From Streptococcus mitis (lineage in GTDB: Bacteria > Bacillota > Bacilli > Lactobacillales > Streptococcaceae): 64,000 nt of DNA. Shown piece by piece: positions 42,323 through 52,274 of this stretch. The translations under genes were made by a program, and so were the position numbers. The DNA lies in NCBI RefSeq assembly GCF_000722705.1, contig NZ_JPFW01000007.1, positions 1-64,000 on the forward strand, in the 5' to 3' direction. How positions within the stretch are numbered: position 1 is the stretch's first letter; every line of letters begins with the position of its first letter. The notes below the pieces were generated by a model, which did not search any database, was not told the DNA's origin, and was given only the letters and a program-made list of their open reading frames with translations.

Positions 42323-44671
42323 ATGATAGAATTTATGGATAAAAATAAGATTATGGGATTAACCCAAAGAGAAGTCAAGGAAAGACAGGCTAAGGGCTTG
42401 GTCAATGATTTTACTGCTTCGGCCAGTACCAGTACTTGGCAAATCGTTAAACGAAATGTCTTTACCCTTTTTAACGCTTTGAACTTTGCCATTGCTTTGG
42501 CGTTAGCTTTTGTGCAGGCTTGGAGCAATCTGGTCTTCTTTGCTGTTATCTGCTTTAACGCCTTTTCTGGTATTGTGACTGAGCTGCGGGCTAAACACAT
42601 GGTGGACAAGCTCAATCTTATGACCAAGGAAAAGGTTAAAACTATTCGTGATGGTCAGGAAGTTGCCCTCAATCCTGAAGAATTGGTGTTAGGAGATATC
42701 ATTCGTCTGTCTGCTGGAGAGCAGATTCCCAGTGATGCCTTGGTTTTGGAAGGCTTTGCGGAAGTCAATGAAGCCATGTTGACGGGTGAGAGTGATTTGG
42801 TGCAAAAGGAAGTTGACGCCTTGCTTTTGTCAGGAAGCTTCCTAGCCAGTGGGTCAGTTTTGGCTCAAGTCCACCATGTAGGAGCAGACAATTATGCAGC
42901 CAAACTCATGCTGGAAGCCAAGACCGTGAAACCGATCAACTCCCGTATCATGAAATCGCTGGACAGGTTAGCTGGTTTTACTGGGAAGATTATCATTCCC
43001 TTTGGTCTAGCTCTCTTGTTAGAAGCCTTGATGTTGAAAGGCCTGCCTCTCAAGTCATCCGTTGTAAATTCGTCGACAGCTCTTTTGGGAATGTTGCCTA
43101 AGGGGATTGCCCTTTTGACCATTACTTCGCTCTTGACTGCGGTGATTAAGCTGGGCTTGAAAAAGGTCTTGGTGCAGGAGATGTACTCTGTTGAGACCTT
43201 GGCGCGCGTAGATATGCTCTGTCTGGACAAAACGGGCACCATTACCCAAGGAAAGATGCAGGTGGAGGCGGTTCTTCCGCTAACTCAAGCCTACGATGAC
43301 AAGGCTATTGCCAGCATTTTGACCAGCTACATAGCCCATAGTGAGGATAAGAATCCAACAGCTCAAGCTATTCGCCAGCGTTTCCAAGGCCAAGTAGCCT
43401 ATCCTATGCTTTCCAATCTTCCTTTCTCAAGCGACCGCAAGTGGGGAGCTATGGAATTGGAAGGTCTGGGGACAGTTTTCTTAGGGGCACCTGAGATGTT
43501 ATTGGACTCTGAAGTCCCAGAAGCCAGAGAGGCTTTGGAGAGAGGGTCACGTGTCTTGGTCTTGGCACTCAGTGAGGAAAAACTAGACCATCACAAACCA
43601 CAGAAACCATCTGATATTCAGGCCCTGGCCTTGCTGGAGATTTTGGACCCCATTCGAGAAGGAGCAGCAGAGACGCTGGACTATCTCCGTTCTCAAGAAG
43701 TGGGACTCAAGATTATCTCTGGTGACAATCCAGTTACGGTATCCAGCATTGCCCAGAAGGCTGGTTTTGCGGACTACCACAGCTATGTGGATTGCTCAAA
43801 AATCACGGATGAGGAATTGGTTGTCATGGCTGAGGAAACAGCTATTTTCGGACGTGTTTCCCCTCATCAAAAGAAACTCATCATCCAAACGCTGAAAAAA
43901 GCAGGGCATACAACAGCTATGACAGGGGACGGAGTCAATGATATCCTGGCTCTTCGTGAGGCGGATTGTTCGATTGTAATGGCTGAGGGAGATCCAGCGA
44001 CTCGTCAGATTGCCAATCTGGTTCTCTTGAACTCAGACTTCAATGATGTTCCTGAGATTCTCTTTGAAGGTCGTCGGGTGGTCAATAATATCGCCCATAT
44101 TGCACCGATTTTCTTGATTAAGACCATCTATTCCTTCTTGCTCGCGGTGATTTGTATCGCCAGTGCTTTACTAGGTTGGTCTGAGTGGATCTTGATTTTC
44201 CCCTTCATTCCAATCCAGATTACCATGATTGACCAGTTTGTGGAAGGTTTCCCACCATTCGTTCTGACTTTTGAGCGAAATATCAAACCTGTTGAGCCAA
44301 ACTTCCTCAGAAAATCTATGCTTCGTGCCCTACCAAGCGCTCTCATGGTTGTGTTCAGCGTTCTTTTTGTGAAAATATTTGGAAGTAGCCAAGGTTGGTC
44401 TGAGTTAGAAATCTCAACTCTCCTCTATTATCTACTTGGGTCTATCGGTTTCTTATCCGTATTTAGAGCCTGTCTGCCATTTACCCTCTGGAGAGCCCTC
44501 TTGATTGTCTGGTCAGTAGGTGGCTTCCTAGCTACAGCTCTCTTCCCAAGAATTCAAAAACTGCTTGAAATTTCGACATTAACAGGACAAACATTGCCTG
44601 TCTATGGTGTCATGATGTTGGTCTTTACCGTGATTTTCATTATAACTAGTCGCTATCAAGCCAGAAAATAA
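42323..44671 (+). CDS. P-type cation-transporting ATPase (CtpE-like)
   Basis: This 782-residue ATPase has the actuator motif LTGES, the phosphorylation motif LCLDKTGTIT (D302) and the hinge motif TGDGVNDILAL. About eight to ten membrane segments are present. There are no N-terminal heavy-metal domains and no CPC motif, so it is not a Cu/Cd exporter. Its layout resembles the CtpE/YloB-type calcium or undefined cation pumps. The ATG at 42323 or at 42335 could be used; neither has a strong ribosome-binding site. It is monocistronic and divergent from plsC. Confidence 0.88.
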   Translation: MIEFMDKNKIMGLTQREVKERQAKGLVNDFTASASTSTWQIVKRNVFTLFNALNFAIALALAFVQAWSNLVFFAVICFNAFSGIVTELRAKHMVDKLNLMTKEKVKTIRDGQEVALNPEELVLGDIIRLSAGEQIPSDALVLEGFAEVNEAMLTGESDLVQKEVDALLLSGSFLASGSVLAQVHHVGADNYAAKLMLEAKTVKPINSRIMKSLDRLAGFTGKIIIPFGLALLLEALMLKGLPLKSSVVNSSTALLGMLPKGIALLTITSLLTAVIKLGLKKVLVQEMYSVETLARVDMLCLDKTGTITQGKMQVEAVLPLTQAYDDKAIASILTSYIAHSEDKNPTAQAIRQRFQGQVAYPMLSNLPFSSDRKWGAMELEGLGTVFLGAPEMLLDSEVPEAREALERGSRVLVLALSEEKLDHHKPQKPSDIQALALLEILDPIREGAAETLDYLRSQEVGLKIISGDNPVTVSSIAQKAGFADYHSYVDCSKITDEELVVMAEETAIFGRVSPHQKKLIIQTLKKAGHTTAMTGDGVNDILALREADCSIVMAEGDPATRQIANLVLLNSDFNDVPEILFEGRRVVNNIAHIAPIFLIKTIYSFLLAVICIASALLGWSEWILIFPFIPIQITMIDQFVEGFPPFVLTFERNIKPVEPNFLRKSMLRALPSALMVVFSVLFVKIFGSSQGWSELEISTLLYYLLGSIGFLSVFRACLPFTLWRALLIVWSVGGFLATALFPRIQKLLEISTLTGQTLPVYGVMMLVFTVIFIITSRYQARK

Positions 44672-44677
44672 AGAAAG

Positions 44678-44706
44678 ACTGCAATCTGTGGATTGCGGTT
44701 TTTTTA
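44678..44706 (+). terminator. Terminator of the P-type ATPase gene
   Basis: CTGCAATC pairs with GATTGCGG across a four-base loop, followed by TTTTTTT. Confidence 0.85.
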
Positions 44707-44772
44707 GGTGCAAGATTGCCAGCTGAAATGTGGTATAATAAGAGGTAATAGAGTTTTGGAAAGTGAGAGAAG

Positions 44773-45450
44773 ATGATTTCAAAGAGATTAGAATTAGTGG
44801 CTTCCTTTGTGTCACAGGGAGCCATTTTACTAGATGTGGGGAGTGACCATGCTTATCTGCCAATCGAGTTAGTCGAGAGAGGCCAAATCAAAAGCGCCAT
44901 TGCAGGTGAGGTGGTGGAAGGTCCCTACCAGTCAGCGGTTAAAAATGTTGAGGCGCACGGTCTAAAGGAGAAAATCCAAGTTCGTTTAGCCAATGGCCTG
45001 GCAGCTTTTGAAGAGGCAGACCAAGTATCGGTTATTACCATTGCAGGTATGGGTGGTCGTTTGATTGCTAGGATTTTAGAAGAAGGCTTGGACAAGCTAG
45101 CGCATGTAGAGCGTTTGATTCTCCAACCCAATAATCGTGAAGACGACTTGCGTATCTGGTTGCAGGAACACGGATTCCAGATTGTAGCAGAAAGCATCCT
45201 AGAAGAAGCTGGCAAGTTTTATGAAATTCTAGTTGTGGAAGCGGGACAAATGAAGTTGTCAGCCAGTGATGTCCGCTTTGGTCCCTTCTTGTCCAAAGAA
45301 ATCAGCCCAGTCTTTGTCCAAAAATGGCAAAAAGAAGCAGATAAGCTAGAGTTCGCCCTCGGACAAGTCCCAGAAAAAAATCTGGAGGAACGTCAAGTTC
45401 TAGTAGATAAGATTCAAGCCATCAAGGAGGTTCTCCATGCTAGCAAGTGA
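44773..45450 (+). CDS. trmK: tRNA (adenine22-N1)-methyltransferase TrmK
   Basis: This 225-residue protein has a Rossmann methyltransferase domain (about 1-160) with the SAM motif [15 protein letters not shown] and the catalytic-loop motif [13 protein letters not shown]-terminal coiled-coil (about 170-225) follows. It methylates A22 in the D-loop of several tRNAs. It overlaps the Nif3-like gene by 14 bases, a gene pair conserved across Firmicutes. Confidence 0.93.
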   Translation: MISKRLELVASFVSQGAILLDVGSDHAYLPIELVERGQIKSAIAGEVVEGPYQSAVKNVEAHGLKEKIQVRLANGLAAFEEADQVSVITIAGMGGRLIARILEEGLDKLAHVERLILQPNNREDDLRIWLQEHGFQIVAESILEEAGKFYEILVVEAGQMKLSASDVRFGPFLSKEISPVFVQKWQKEADKLEFALGQVPEKNLEERQVLVDKIQAIKEVLHASK

Positions 45451-46234
45451 AGTAATCAGAGCTTATGAAGCCTTTTGCCCTCAGGAATTTTCCATGGAGG
45501 GAGACAGTCGTGGCCTGCAAATTGGCACTTTGGACAAGGATATCCAAAGGGTCATGGTTGCTCTGGATATTCGTGAAGAAACGGTGGCTGAAGCCATTGA
45601 AAAGGGTGTGGATTTGATTATCGTCAAGCACGCGCCGATTTTCCGTCCGATCAAGGACTTGGTAGCTAGCCGTCCACAAAATCAAATTTACATCGCCCTC
45701 ATCAAGCATGACATCGCAGTTTATGTCAGCCATACCAATATTGACATCGTTGAAAATGGTCTCAATGACTGGTTCTGCCAGATGCTAGGTATCGAGGAGA
45801 CGACTTATCTACAGGAGACAGGTCCTGAACGTGGACTTGGACGTATTGGGAATATTCAGCCTCAGACATTTGGAGAATTGGCCCAGCATGTTAAGCAAGT
45901 CTTTGGCCTAGATAGTCTTCGAATGGTGCATTATCAAGAGACTGATTTGCAGAAGCCTATTTCAAGAGTGGCTATCTGTGGTGGTAGCGGGCAGTCATTC
46001 TATAAGGATGCCTTAGCTAAGGGGGCTGATGTCTATATCACTGGTGACATTTATTACCACACTGCTCAGGATATGCTGTCTGATGGCTTGCTAGCATTGG
46101 ATCCAGGACACTATATCGAAGTGCTGTTTGTGGAAAAAATCGCAGAGCTTCTTAATCAATGGAAAGTAGAAAGTGGCTGGACTATTGATATTGTACCTAG
46201 TCAAGCATCAACCAATCCTTTCCACCATATCTAG
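45437..46234 (+). CDS. Nif3-like dinuclear metal-centre hydrolase-type protein (GTP cyclohydrolase I type 2 family)
   Basis: This 265-residue Nif3/YqfO-family protein has metal-site motifs VKHAPIF (about 56), YVSHTNID (about 95), [11 protein letters not shown] (about 205) and DPGHYIEV (about 222). It lacks the inserted PII-like domain seen in longer YqfO proteins. Family members form toroid hexamers; their cellular role is still unclear. It has an AAGGAGG ribosome-binding site inside the end of trmK. Confidence 0.9.
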   Translation: MLASEVIRAYEAFCPQEFSMEGDSRGLQIGTLDKDIQRVMVALDIREETVAEAIEKGVDLIIVKHAPIFRPIKDLVASRPQNQIYIALIKHDIAVYVSHTNIDIVENGLNDWFCQMLGIEETTYLQETGPERGLGRIGNIQPQTFGELAQHVKQVFGLDSLRMVHYQETDLQKPISRVAICGGSGQSFYKDALAKGADVYITGDIYYHTAQDMLSDGLLALDPGHYIEVLFVEKIAELLNQWKVESGWTIDIVPSQASTNPFHHI

Positions 46235-46250
46235 TTAGAAAGTGAAAACA

Positions 46251-47354
46251 ATGAAAAAAGTAGCCATTATAGGAACAGGAATTGTGGGAGCAACAGCAGC
46301 TTACTACCTCTCGAAAGAAAGTGACCTAGAGGTGACCGTTTTTGACCATGGAGAAGGTCAGGCCACCAAGGCTGCAGCAGGAATTATTAGTCCTTGGTTT
46401 TCAAAACGCCGTAATAAAGCCTGGTATAAGATGGCGCGCTTGGGGGCTGACTTTTATGTAGATTTGTTGTCTGATTTAGAGAAGTCAGGGCAAGAAATCG
46501 ACTTTTACCAGCGTTCGGGAGTTTTTCTCTTAAAGAAGGACGAATCCAAGCTAGAAGAACTCTATGAACTAGCTCTCCAGCGCAGAGAAGAGTCTCCCTT
46601 GATAGGGCAGTTAGCCATTCTTGATCAAGCCTCAGCTAATAAATTATTCCCTGGCTTGCAGGGATTTGACCGCCTGCTCTATGCTTCTGGTGGAGCGAGA
46701 GTAGATGGCCAACTCTTAGTTACTCGTTTGCTAGAAGCCAGTCAGGTCAAGCTGGTCAAAGAAAAAGTGAGTCTGACACCTTTATCATCAGGTTACCAGA
46801 TTGGTGAAGAGGTGTTTGAACAGGTCATTTTGGCGACGGGAGCTTGGTTGGGGGACTTGTTAGAACCCTTGGGTTATGCTGTGGATGTTCGTCCTCAAAA
46901 AGGACAACTCCGAGACTATCAGCTTGCCCAAGACATGGAAGTCTATCCTGTTGTTATGCCCGAAGGAGAGTGGGATTTGATTCCTTTTGCAGGTGGGAAA
47001 TTGTCCTTAGGTGCTACCCATGAAAATGACATGGGATTTGATTTGACAGTAGATGAAACCTTGCTTCAACAAATGGAGGAGGCAGCCTTGTCTCACTACC
47101 CAACCTTAGCAGAAGCGAAATCATCAGGTGAACGTGTGGGAATCCGTGCCTATACAAGTGATTTCTCGCCTTTCTTTGGGCAAGTACCTGGTTTAACTGG
47201 TGTCTATGCGGCTAGTGGACTAGGTTCATCAGGCCTCACAACTGGTCCTATCATTGGTTACCATCTAGCTCAACTGATCCAAGACAAAGAGTTGACCTTG
47301 GACCCTCTAAACTATCCAATTGAAAACTATGTCAAACGACTAAAAAGCGAATAA
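46251..47354 (+). CDS. FAD-dependent oxidoreductase, DAO family
   Basis: This 367-residue protein has a dinucleotide-binding start (VAIIGTGIVGATAAYYL), the DAO-family segment KAAAGIISPWFS and a C-terminal ASGLGSSGLTTGPIIG FAD-binding motif. It belongs to the glycine oxidase/D-amino-acid dehydrogenase group, which oxidise an amine to an imine. The substrate is unknown. The ATG at 46251 is preferred over a GTG three codons earlier. It probably shares a transcript with trmK and the Nif3-like gene. Confidence 0.88.
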   Translation: MKKVAIIGTGIVGATAAYYLSKESDLEVTVFDHGEGQATKAAAGIISPWFSKRRNKAWYKMARLGADFYVDLLSDLEKSGQEIDFYQRSGVFLLKKDESKLEELYELALQRREESPLIGQLAILDQASANKLFPGLQGFDRLLYASGGARVDGQLLVTRLLEASQVKLVKEKVSLTPLSSGYQIGEEVFEQVILATGAWLGDLLEPLGYAVDVRPQKGQLRDYQLAQDMEVYPVVMPEGEWDLIPFAGGKLSLGATHENDMGFDLTVDETLLQQMEEAALSHYPTLAEAKSSGERVGIRAYTSDFSPFFGQVPGLTGVYAASGLGSSGLTTGPIIGYHLAQLIQDKELTLDPLNYPIENYVKRLKSE

Positions 47355-47496
47355 TACTCAATGAAAATCAAAGAACAAACTAGCCGCGGGCTGCTCAAAG
47401 CACTGCTTTGAGGTTGTGGATAGAACTGACGAAGTCAGTAACCATACCCATGGCAAGGCGACGTTGACGTGGTTTGACGAGATTTTTAAAGAGTAT
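47354..47496 (-). repeat. BOX element, boxA-boxB-boxC, inverted
   Basis: Read on the plus strand it starts ATACTCAATGAAAATCAAAG. It contains the boxB hairpin (CTCAAAGCACTGCTTTGAG, then ACTGACGAAGTCAGT) and ends GGCAAGGCGACGTTGACG to GAGTAT. Its first base lies within the stop codon of the preceding oxidoreductase gene. Confidence 0.93.
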
Positions 47497-47601
47497 AAGC
47501 ATTTTACTGAAATTTTATCCTACCCTCTAGGATGGCAAATGACATTCCCTATCAAAAATGGTAAAATAAGAAAAAAATAATCCGAGAATCGAGGAAAGAA
47601 G

Positions 47602-48621
47602 ATGCAAGAAAAGATTTTGGTAACAGGTGGAGCAGGTTTTATCGGAACCCATACTGTTATTGAGTTAATCCAAGCAGGTCATCAGGTTGTTGTGGTGGAT
47701 AACCTTGTTAATAGTAACCGTAAAAGTTTAGAAGTTGTTGAAAGAATTACAGGAGTTGAAATTCCTTTCTATGAGGCAGATATCCGTGATACTGACACTC
47801 TCAGAGATATTTTCAAGCAAGAAGAACCAACTGGTGTCATTCACTTTGCTGGTTTGAAGGCTGTTGGCGAATCAACACGTATCCCTCTTGCCTACTATGA
47901 CAACAATATAGCAGGAACTGTTAGCCTTTTGAAAGCTATGGAAGAAGCTAACTGTAAAAACATTATTTTCAGTTCTTCTGCGACAGTTTACGGAGATCCT
48001 CATACAGTGCCTATCTTGGAAGATTTCCCACTTTCAGTGACTAATCCATACGGTCGTACCAAGCTCATGCTAGAGGAAATTTTGACGGATATTTACAAAG
48101 CAGACTCAGAATGGAATGTGGTCTTGCTTCGTTACTTTAACCCAATCGGAGCTCATGAAAGTGGAGACCTAGGAGAAAATCCAAATGGTATTCCAAACAA
48201 CCTCTTGCCATATGTGACTCAAGTAGCCGTTGGGAAATTAGAGCAAGTGCAAGTGTTTGGAGACGATTACGATACGGAAGATGGAACTGGTGTTCGTGAC
48301 TATATCCACGTTGTCGATTTGGCTAAAGGTCACGTTGCAGCTCTGAAAAAAATCCAAAAAGGCTCAGGTCTAAACGTTTATAACCTTGGAACAGGTAAAG
48401 GCTATTCTGTTCTTGAAATTATCCAAAACATGGAAAAAGCAGTGGGACGCCCAATTCCTTACCGCATTGTAGATCGTCGCCCAGGTGATATCGCAGCCTG
48501 CTATTCAGATCCTGCAAAAGCCAAAGCAGAACTGGGCTGGGAAGCAGAACTCGGCATCACCCAAATGTGTGAAGACGCATGGCGTTGGCAAAGTAAGCAT
48601 CCAAATGGATTTGAAGACTAA
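47602..48621 (+). CDS. galE: UDP-glucose 4-epimerase
   Basis: This 339-residue extended SDR enzyme has the NAD motif GGAGFIGTH, SSSATVYGDP with the catalytic Ser/Thr, YGRTK with Tyr and Lys (about 150-154) and NPIGAHESG. It interconverts UDP-glucose and UDP-galactose (or the GlcNAc forms) for Leloir metabolism and cell-wall or capsule sugars. It is followed two bases later by a membrane glycosyltransferase gene, which suggests use in polymer synthesis. Confidence 0.95.
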   Translation: MQEKILVTGGAGFIGTHTVIELIQAGHQVVVVDNLVNSNRKSLEVVERITGVEIPFYEADIRDTDTLRDIFKQEEPTGVIHFAGLKAVGESTRIPLAYYDNNIAGTVSLLKAMEEANCKNIIFSSSATVYGDPHTVPILEDFPLSVTNPYGRTKLMLEEILTDIYKADSEWNVVLLRYFNPIGAHESGDLGENPNGIPNNLLPYVTQVAVGKLEQVQVFGDDYDTEDGTGVRDYIHVVDLAKGHVAALKKIQKGSGLNVYNLGTGKGYSVLEIIQNMEKAVGRPIPYRIVDRRPGDIAACYSDPAKAKAELGWEAELGITQMCEDAWRWQSKHPNGFED

Positions 48622-48622
48622 G

Positions 48623-49588
48623 ATGGTGATGTCAATCATTGTCCCCTGTTTAAACGAAGAGGAAGTACTTCCTCTTTTTTATCAGGCTTTGGAAGCTTTA
48701 CTTCCAGATTTGGAAACAGAAATCGAGTATGTCTTTGTCGACGATGGATCAAGTGATGGGACCTTGGAACTCTTAAAGACCTATCGGGAGCAAAATCCGG
48801 CAGTGCATTATCTTTCTTTCTCTCGAAATTTTGGCAAAGAAGCAGCTTTGTATGCAGGTTTGCAGTATGCGACAGGAGATCTGGTGGTGGTAATGGATGC
48901 AGACCTCCAAGATCCTCCTAGTATGTTACTTGAGATGAAAGCTTTACTGGAACAAAATACAGACTTGGACTGCGTAGGAACCAGGAGAACTAGTCGGGAG
49001 GGAGAACCCTTCTTTCGCAGTTTTTGTGCTAATCTTTTTTATCGCCTTATGCAAAAAATCAGTCCAGTAGCCCTGCCGTCAGGTATCCGTGATTTTCGGA
49101 TGATGAGAAGATCTGTAGTAGATGCCATTTTAAGTTTGACTGAGTCCAATCGTTTTTCAAAGGGGCTCTTTGCCTGGGTTGGTTTTAAAACCCATTATCT
49201 GGATTATCCTAATGTAGAAAGACAGGCTGGCAAGACCAGTTGGAGTTTTAGGCAACTCTTTTTCTACTCCATTGAAGGGATTGTCAATTTTTCAGATTTT
49301 CCCCTGATTATAGCCTTTGTGGCTGGTCTCCTATCTTGTTTTATTTCTCTACTAATGACCTTTTTTGTTGTGGTTCGGACCCTCATTCTGGGCAATCCGA
49401 CATCTGGCTGGACCTCTCTGATGGCTGTCATTCTCTTTCTCGGAGGCATTCAACTCTTGACCATTGGGATTCTCGGCAAGTATATTAGTAAGATTTATCT
49501 AGAGACTAAAAAAAGACCACTTTATCTTATCAAAGAAAAAAGTGACCTTCCTGATTTTACAGAAAAAAATAAAGTGAAAAGACTATAA
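48623..49588 (+). CDS. Family 2 glycosyltransferase, GtrB/polyprenyl-phosphate type
   Basis: This protein of about 321 residues starts with a GT-A domain: SIIVPCLNEEE, VFVDDGSSDGT, FSRNFGKEAAL and MDADLQDPP (DxD). Two C-terminal membrane segments follow (about 230-255 and 270-295). This layout belongs to DPM1/GtrB enzymes that load a sugar onto undecaprenyl phosphate. galE just upstream could provide the UDP-sugar. The ATG at 48623 or 48629 may be used. Confidence 0.9.
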   Translation: MVMSIIVPCLNEEEVLPLFYQALEALLPDLETEIEYVFVDDGSSDGTLELLKTYREQNPAVHYLSFSRNFGKEAALYAGLQYATGDLVVVMDADLQDPPSMLLEMKALLEQNTDLDCVGTRRTSREGEPFFRSFCANLFYRLMQKISPVALPSGIRDFRMMRRSVVDAILSLTESNRFSKGLFAWVGFKTHYLDYPNVERQAGKTSWSFRQLFFYSIEGIVNFSDFPLIIAFVAGLLSCFISLLMTFFVVVRTLILGNPTSGWTSLMAVILFLGGIQLLTIGILGKYISKIYLETKKRPLYLIKEKSDLPDFTEKNKVKRL

Positions 49589-49645
49589 TTTTGCATGGAA
49601 ATATGCTAAACTAGAAGGAGTGGAACGTTCCTGTCGGTATTAGAG

Positions 49646-49843
49646 TTAATCTTTAATCAAGGCACGTGTCGGACAGTTTTTCACAGCTTCTATGACGTCC
49701 TGGCTAGGAGAAATTTCTTTTTCTAGTTGATCAGGGTCATCGTAAAAACGCACGATTCCATTATCGTGATAGTCAAATAAATCAGAATAAGTTTGGCAAA
49801 GCCCACAGGCAATGCAACGTTCAGGTATAAGTGTGATTTTCAT
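49646..49843 (-). CDS. fer: Ferredoxin, single [4Fe-4S] type
   Basis: This 65-residue acidic protein has the cluster ligands CIACGLC near the N-terminus and CP near the C-terminus (KNCPTRAL). The missing fourth ligand position of the first motif and the single distal Cys are as in other small monocluster ferredoxins. The ATG at 49843 gives normal size; the 32 extra codons upstream are rejected. It is divergent from the LysM gene. Confidence 0.9.
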   Translation of the reverse strand: MKITLIPERCIACGLCQTYSDLFDYHDNGIVRFYDDPDQLEKEISPSQDVIEAVKNCPTRALIKD

Positions 49844-49887
49844 ATTTATATTGTAATAAGAAAAGTAAAAAAAACAAGGAGTAAGGT

Positions 49888-50370
49888 ATGGCAAAAGAAC
49901 CGTGGCAAGAAGATATTTATGAGAATCAAGAAGAAACAAGAATACAACGTCGTAAGAGAGAACAAGGCGGAGGAGTCGTTGCTAACCGTATCTTAACTAT
50001 CTTAGCAAGTATTTTCTTTGTGATTGTAGTCGTGATGATCATTGTTCTTATCTATCTTTCATCGGGTGGGAGCAATCGCACGGCAGCCTTGAAAGATTTT
50101 CACGATTCTGATGCAAATGTAGTACAGGTTTCATCTTCTAGTAGTTCAGAGCAGGCATCTTCTAGTTCAGAGGGAAAGGAAGAGTCATCTAGTAGCTCAG
50201 AACATTCAACAGATCCAGAAGGGACGACAAAAGTCTTGGCTGGAGAAGGAGAAGCAGCTATTGCAGCTCGCGCGGGGATTTCGATTGCTCAGTTAGAGGC
50301 CTTGAATCCTGGGCACATGGCTACAGGATCTTGGTTTGCTAATCCAGGTGATGTTGTTAAAATCAAATAG
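49888..50370 (+). CDS. Membrane-anchored LysM-domain protein (SAG1386/EF1546 family)
   Basis: This 160-residue protein has a charged cytoplasmic start, one membrane segment (about 33-57) and a serine/glutamate linker (about 75-112) with SSSSSS runs. The C-terminal LysM-like domain (about 115-160) contains [19 protein letters not shown] and NPGDVVKIK. It would sit in the membrane with the LysM domain in the cell wall, binding peptidoglycan. It has an AAGGAG ribosome-binding site and is followed eight bases later by cmk, with which it is cotranscribed. Confidence 0.87.
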   Translation: MAKEPWQEDIYENQEETRIQRRKREQGGGVVANRILTILASIFFVIVVVMIIVLIYLSSGGSNRTAALKDFHDSDANVVQVSSSSSSEQASSSSEGKEESSSSSEHSTDPEGTTKVLAGEGEAAIAARAGISIAQLEALNPGHMATGSWFANPGDVVKIK

Positions 50371-50378
50371 GAGTTGAT

Positions 50379-51050
50379 ATGAAAACAATTCAAATTGCTA
50401 TTGATGGTCCTGCTTCAAGTGGTAAGAGTACGGTCGCAAAAATTATTGCTAAGGATTTTGGATACACCTACCTAGATACAGGTGCTATGTATCGTGCAGC
50501 GACTTATATGGCTCTCCAAAACCAGTTAGGAGTTGAACAAGTCGAAGCACTTCTCGCCTTATTGGATCAGCATCCAATCAGTTTTGGACGTTCAGAAACT
50601 GGAGAACAGCTTGTCTTTGTAGGAGATGTGGATATTACTCATCCTATCCGTGAAAATGAAGTGACCAATCATGTTTCTGCTATTGCAGCAATTCCTCAAG
50701 TTCGTGAGAAACTAGTTTCCCTCCAACAAGCAATTGCCCAGCAAGGCGGTATTGTCATGGATGGTCGCGATATTGGGACTGTCGTATTGCCACAAGCAGA
50801 ATTGAAAATTTTCCTAGTAGCTTCTGTTGATGAGAGAGCAGAGCGTCGTTACAAGGAAAATGTTGCCAAGGGAATTGAAACAGACCTTGAAACACTAAAA
50901 GAGGAAATTGCTGCGCGTGACTACAAGGATAGTCATCGTGAGACTTCACCTCTCAAACAAGCAGAGGATGCTGTCTACCTTGATACAACAGGCTTGAACA
51001 TTCAAGAAGTAGTTGAAAAAATCAAAGCAGAAGCTGAAAAAAGAATGTAA
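50379..51050 (+). CDS. cmk: Cytidylate kinase
   Basis: This 223-residue NMP kinase has the P-loop GPASSGKST (about 10), DTGAMYRA, the [12 protein letters not shown] motif and the late lid arginines ([15 protein letters not shown]). It phosphorylates CMP and dCMP. It forms a unit with the LysM protein gene and ends in a terminator. Confidence 0.97.
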   Translation: MKTIQIAIDGPASSGKSTVAKIIAKDFGYTYLDTGAMYRAATYMALQNQLGVEQVEALLALLDQHPISFGRSETGEQLVFVGDVDITHPIRENEVTNHVSAIAAIPQVREKLVSLQQAIAQQGGIVMDGRDIGTVVLPQAELKIFLVASVDERAERRYKENVAKGIETDLETLKEEIAARDYKDSHRETSPLKQAEDAVYLDTTGLNIQEVVEKIKAEAEKRM

Positions 51051-51057
51051 ATGTAGA

Positions 51058-51086
51058 AAAGCCGATAGATGGATATCGGTTTTTTC
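51058..51086 (+). terminator. Terminator of cmk
   Basis: CCGATA and TATCGG pair across a six-base loop, followed by TTTTTT. Confidence 0.8.
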
Positions 51087-51179
51087 TAAATTTGTCAAAA
51101 TACTAATTTTAAGGTATAATAGTTGCTGTTCGAGAAATTTTGATTTTCAAAGAATAGTGAATGATGATAAGGAGAAAAC

Positions 51180-51518
51180 ATGAACAACCTACCAAATTGC
51201 CTAAAATGTAACTCAGAGTATGTCTACGAAGACGGTGCCCTACTGGTTTGCCCAGAGTGTGCTCATGAGTGGAATCCTGCTGAAGTTGCAGAAGTAGAAG
51301 AAGGCCTTGTCGCTATCGATGCCAACGGAAATAAATTGGCTGATGGTGATACAGTAACCCTCATCAAGGACTTGAAAGTAAAAGGTGCGCCAAAAGATTT
51401 GAAACAAGGGACGCGCGTGAAAAATATCCGCATCGTAGAAGGCGACCACAATATCGACTGTAAAATCGATGGCTTTGGCGCTATGAAACTTAAATCAGAG
51501 TTTGTGAAGAAAATTTAA
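51180..51518 (+). CDS. PhnA-like zinc-ribbon protein (YjdM family)
   Basis: This 112-residue protein has an N-terminal zinc ribbon (CLKCNSEY at 8-15 and CPECAHEW at 27-34). A PhnA-type SH3-like domain follows, with [23 protein letters not shown]. Despite the name, the family is not shown to act on phosphonates in general. It has AAGGAG before the ATG. A membrane protein gene follows two bases later. Confidence 0.9.
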   Translation: MNNLPNCLKCNSEYVYEDGALLVCPECAHEWNPAEVAEVEEGLVAIDANGNKLADGDTVTLIKDLKVKGAPKDLKQGTRVKNIRIVEGDHNIDCKIDGFGAMKLKSEFVKKI

Positions 51519-51520
51519 AC

Positions 51521-52150
51521 ATGTCAAAGCACTATAAACTTGTATTTTATAGCCGTATCTTCTTGTTTCTAGCGGCTTTTACGGGAGTTTATCTTGAAAT
51601 CGCCAAGCATGGCGGATTTGGGATGCTTCTCTATTATACGGTTCTGTCAAATCTTTTAGTAGCGATTTTTACGCTCTATCTCCTAAAGGTTATGAGCCAT
51701 TTAGGTGAAAACTGGCAAAGGCCAAGTCTCTTGCGCCTAAAAGGTGGGGTCACCATGAGTATCATGATTACCTGTGTGATTTACCATTTCCTCTTAGCGC
51801 CTATTGCGACTAATTTCTATACTCTAGAAAATTTCCTTTGCCACTATATCGTTCCCCTTTGGTTTTTAGCGGATACCCTCTTTTTTGACAAACAGGGTCA
51901 ATACAAGATTTGGGATCCAGTTGTGTGGACGATTTTACCCTTGCTGTATATGATTTTTGCTCTTTTTAATGGCTTGGTACTGAAATTAGACATCCCCAAT
52001 TCTAAGGTCAGTCCTTTCCCTTACTTCTTTTTGAATGTGAATAAGGGTTGGGATGTCGTGTTCAAGTGGTGTCTGATTATCTTTGTTGCCTATATGGTGG
52101 CAGGATTTATCTTCTACTTTATTAAGCAAATCAAGAGAAAATCATCCTAA
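51521..52150 (+). CDS. Pr6Pr-family (FAR-17a/AIG1-like) membrane protein
   Basis: This 209-residue protein has six hydrophobic segments and conserved motifs TVLSNLLVAIFTLYL, NFLCHYIVPLWFLADTLFF and FPYFFLNVNKGWDVVFKW. The conserved N and H residues are shared with the AIG1/ADTRP hydrolase fold. I recognise it as the bacterial Pr6Pr family, with no established function. It starts two bases after the PhnA-like gene. Confidence 0.8.
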   Translation: MSKHYKLVFYSRIFLFLAAFTGVYLEIAKHGGFGMLLYYTVLSNLLVAIFTLYLLKVMSHLGENWQRPSLLRLKGGVTMSIMITCVIYHFLLAPIATNFYTLENFLCHYIVPLWFLADTLFFDKQGQYKIWDPVVWTILPLLYMIFALFNGLVLKLDIPNSKVSPFPYFFLNVNKGWDVVFKWCLIIFVAYMVAGFIFYFIKQIKRKSS

Positions 52151-52174
52151 GATACAAGGGATTCATTTTCTAGT

Positions 52175-52215
52175 TTAAGAAGGAGTCTACAAACCAATGA
52201 GACTTCTTCTTTTCT
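52175..52215 (+). terminator. Terminator after the Pr6Pr gene
   Basis: AAGAAGGAGTCT pairs with AGACTTCTTCTT across an 11-base loop, followed by TTCTTACTTTTTT. Confidence 0.7.
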
Positions 52216-52274
52216 TACTTTTTTGATAACTATCAAAAAAATAGAAGATTAAGAGAAATATAGAAAGAGATTTC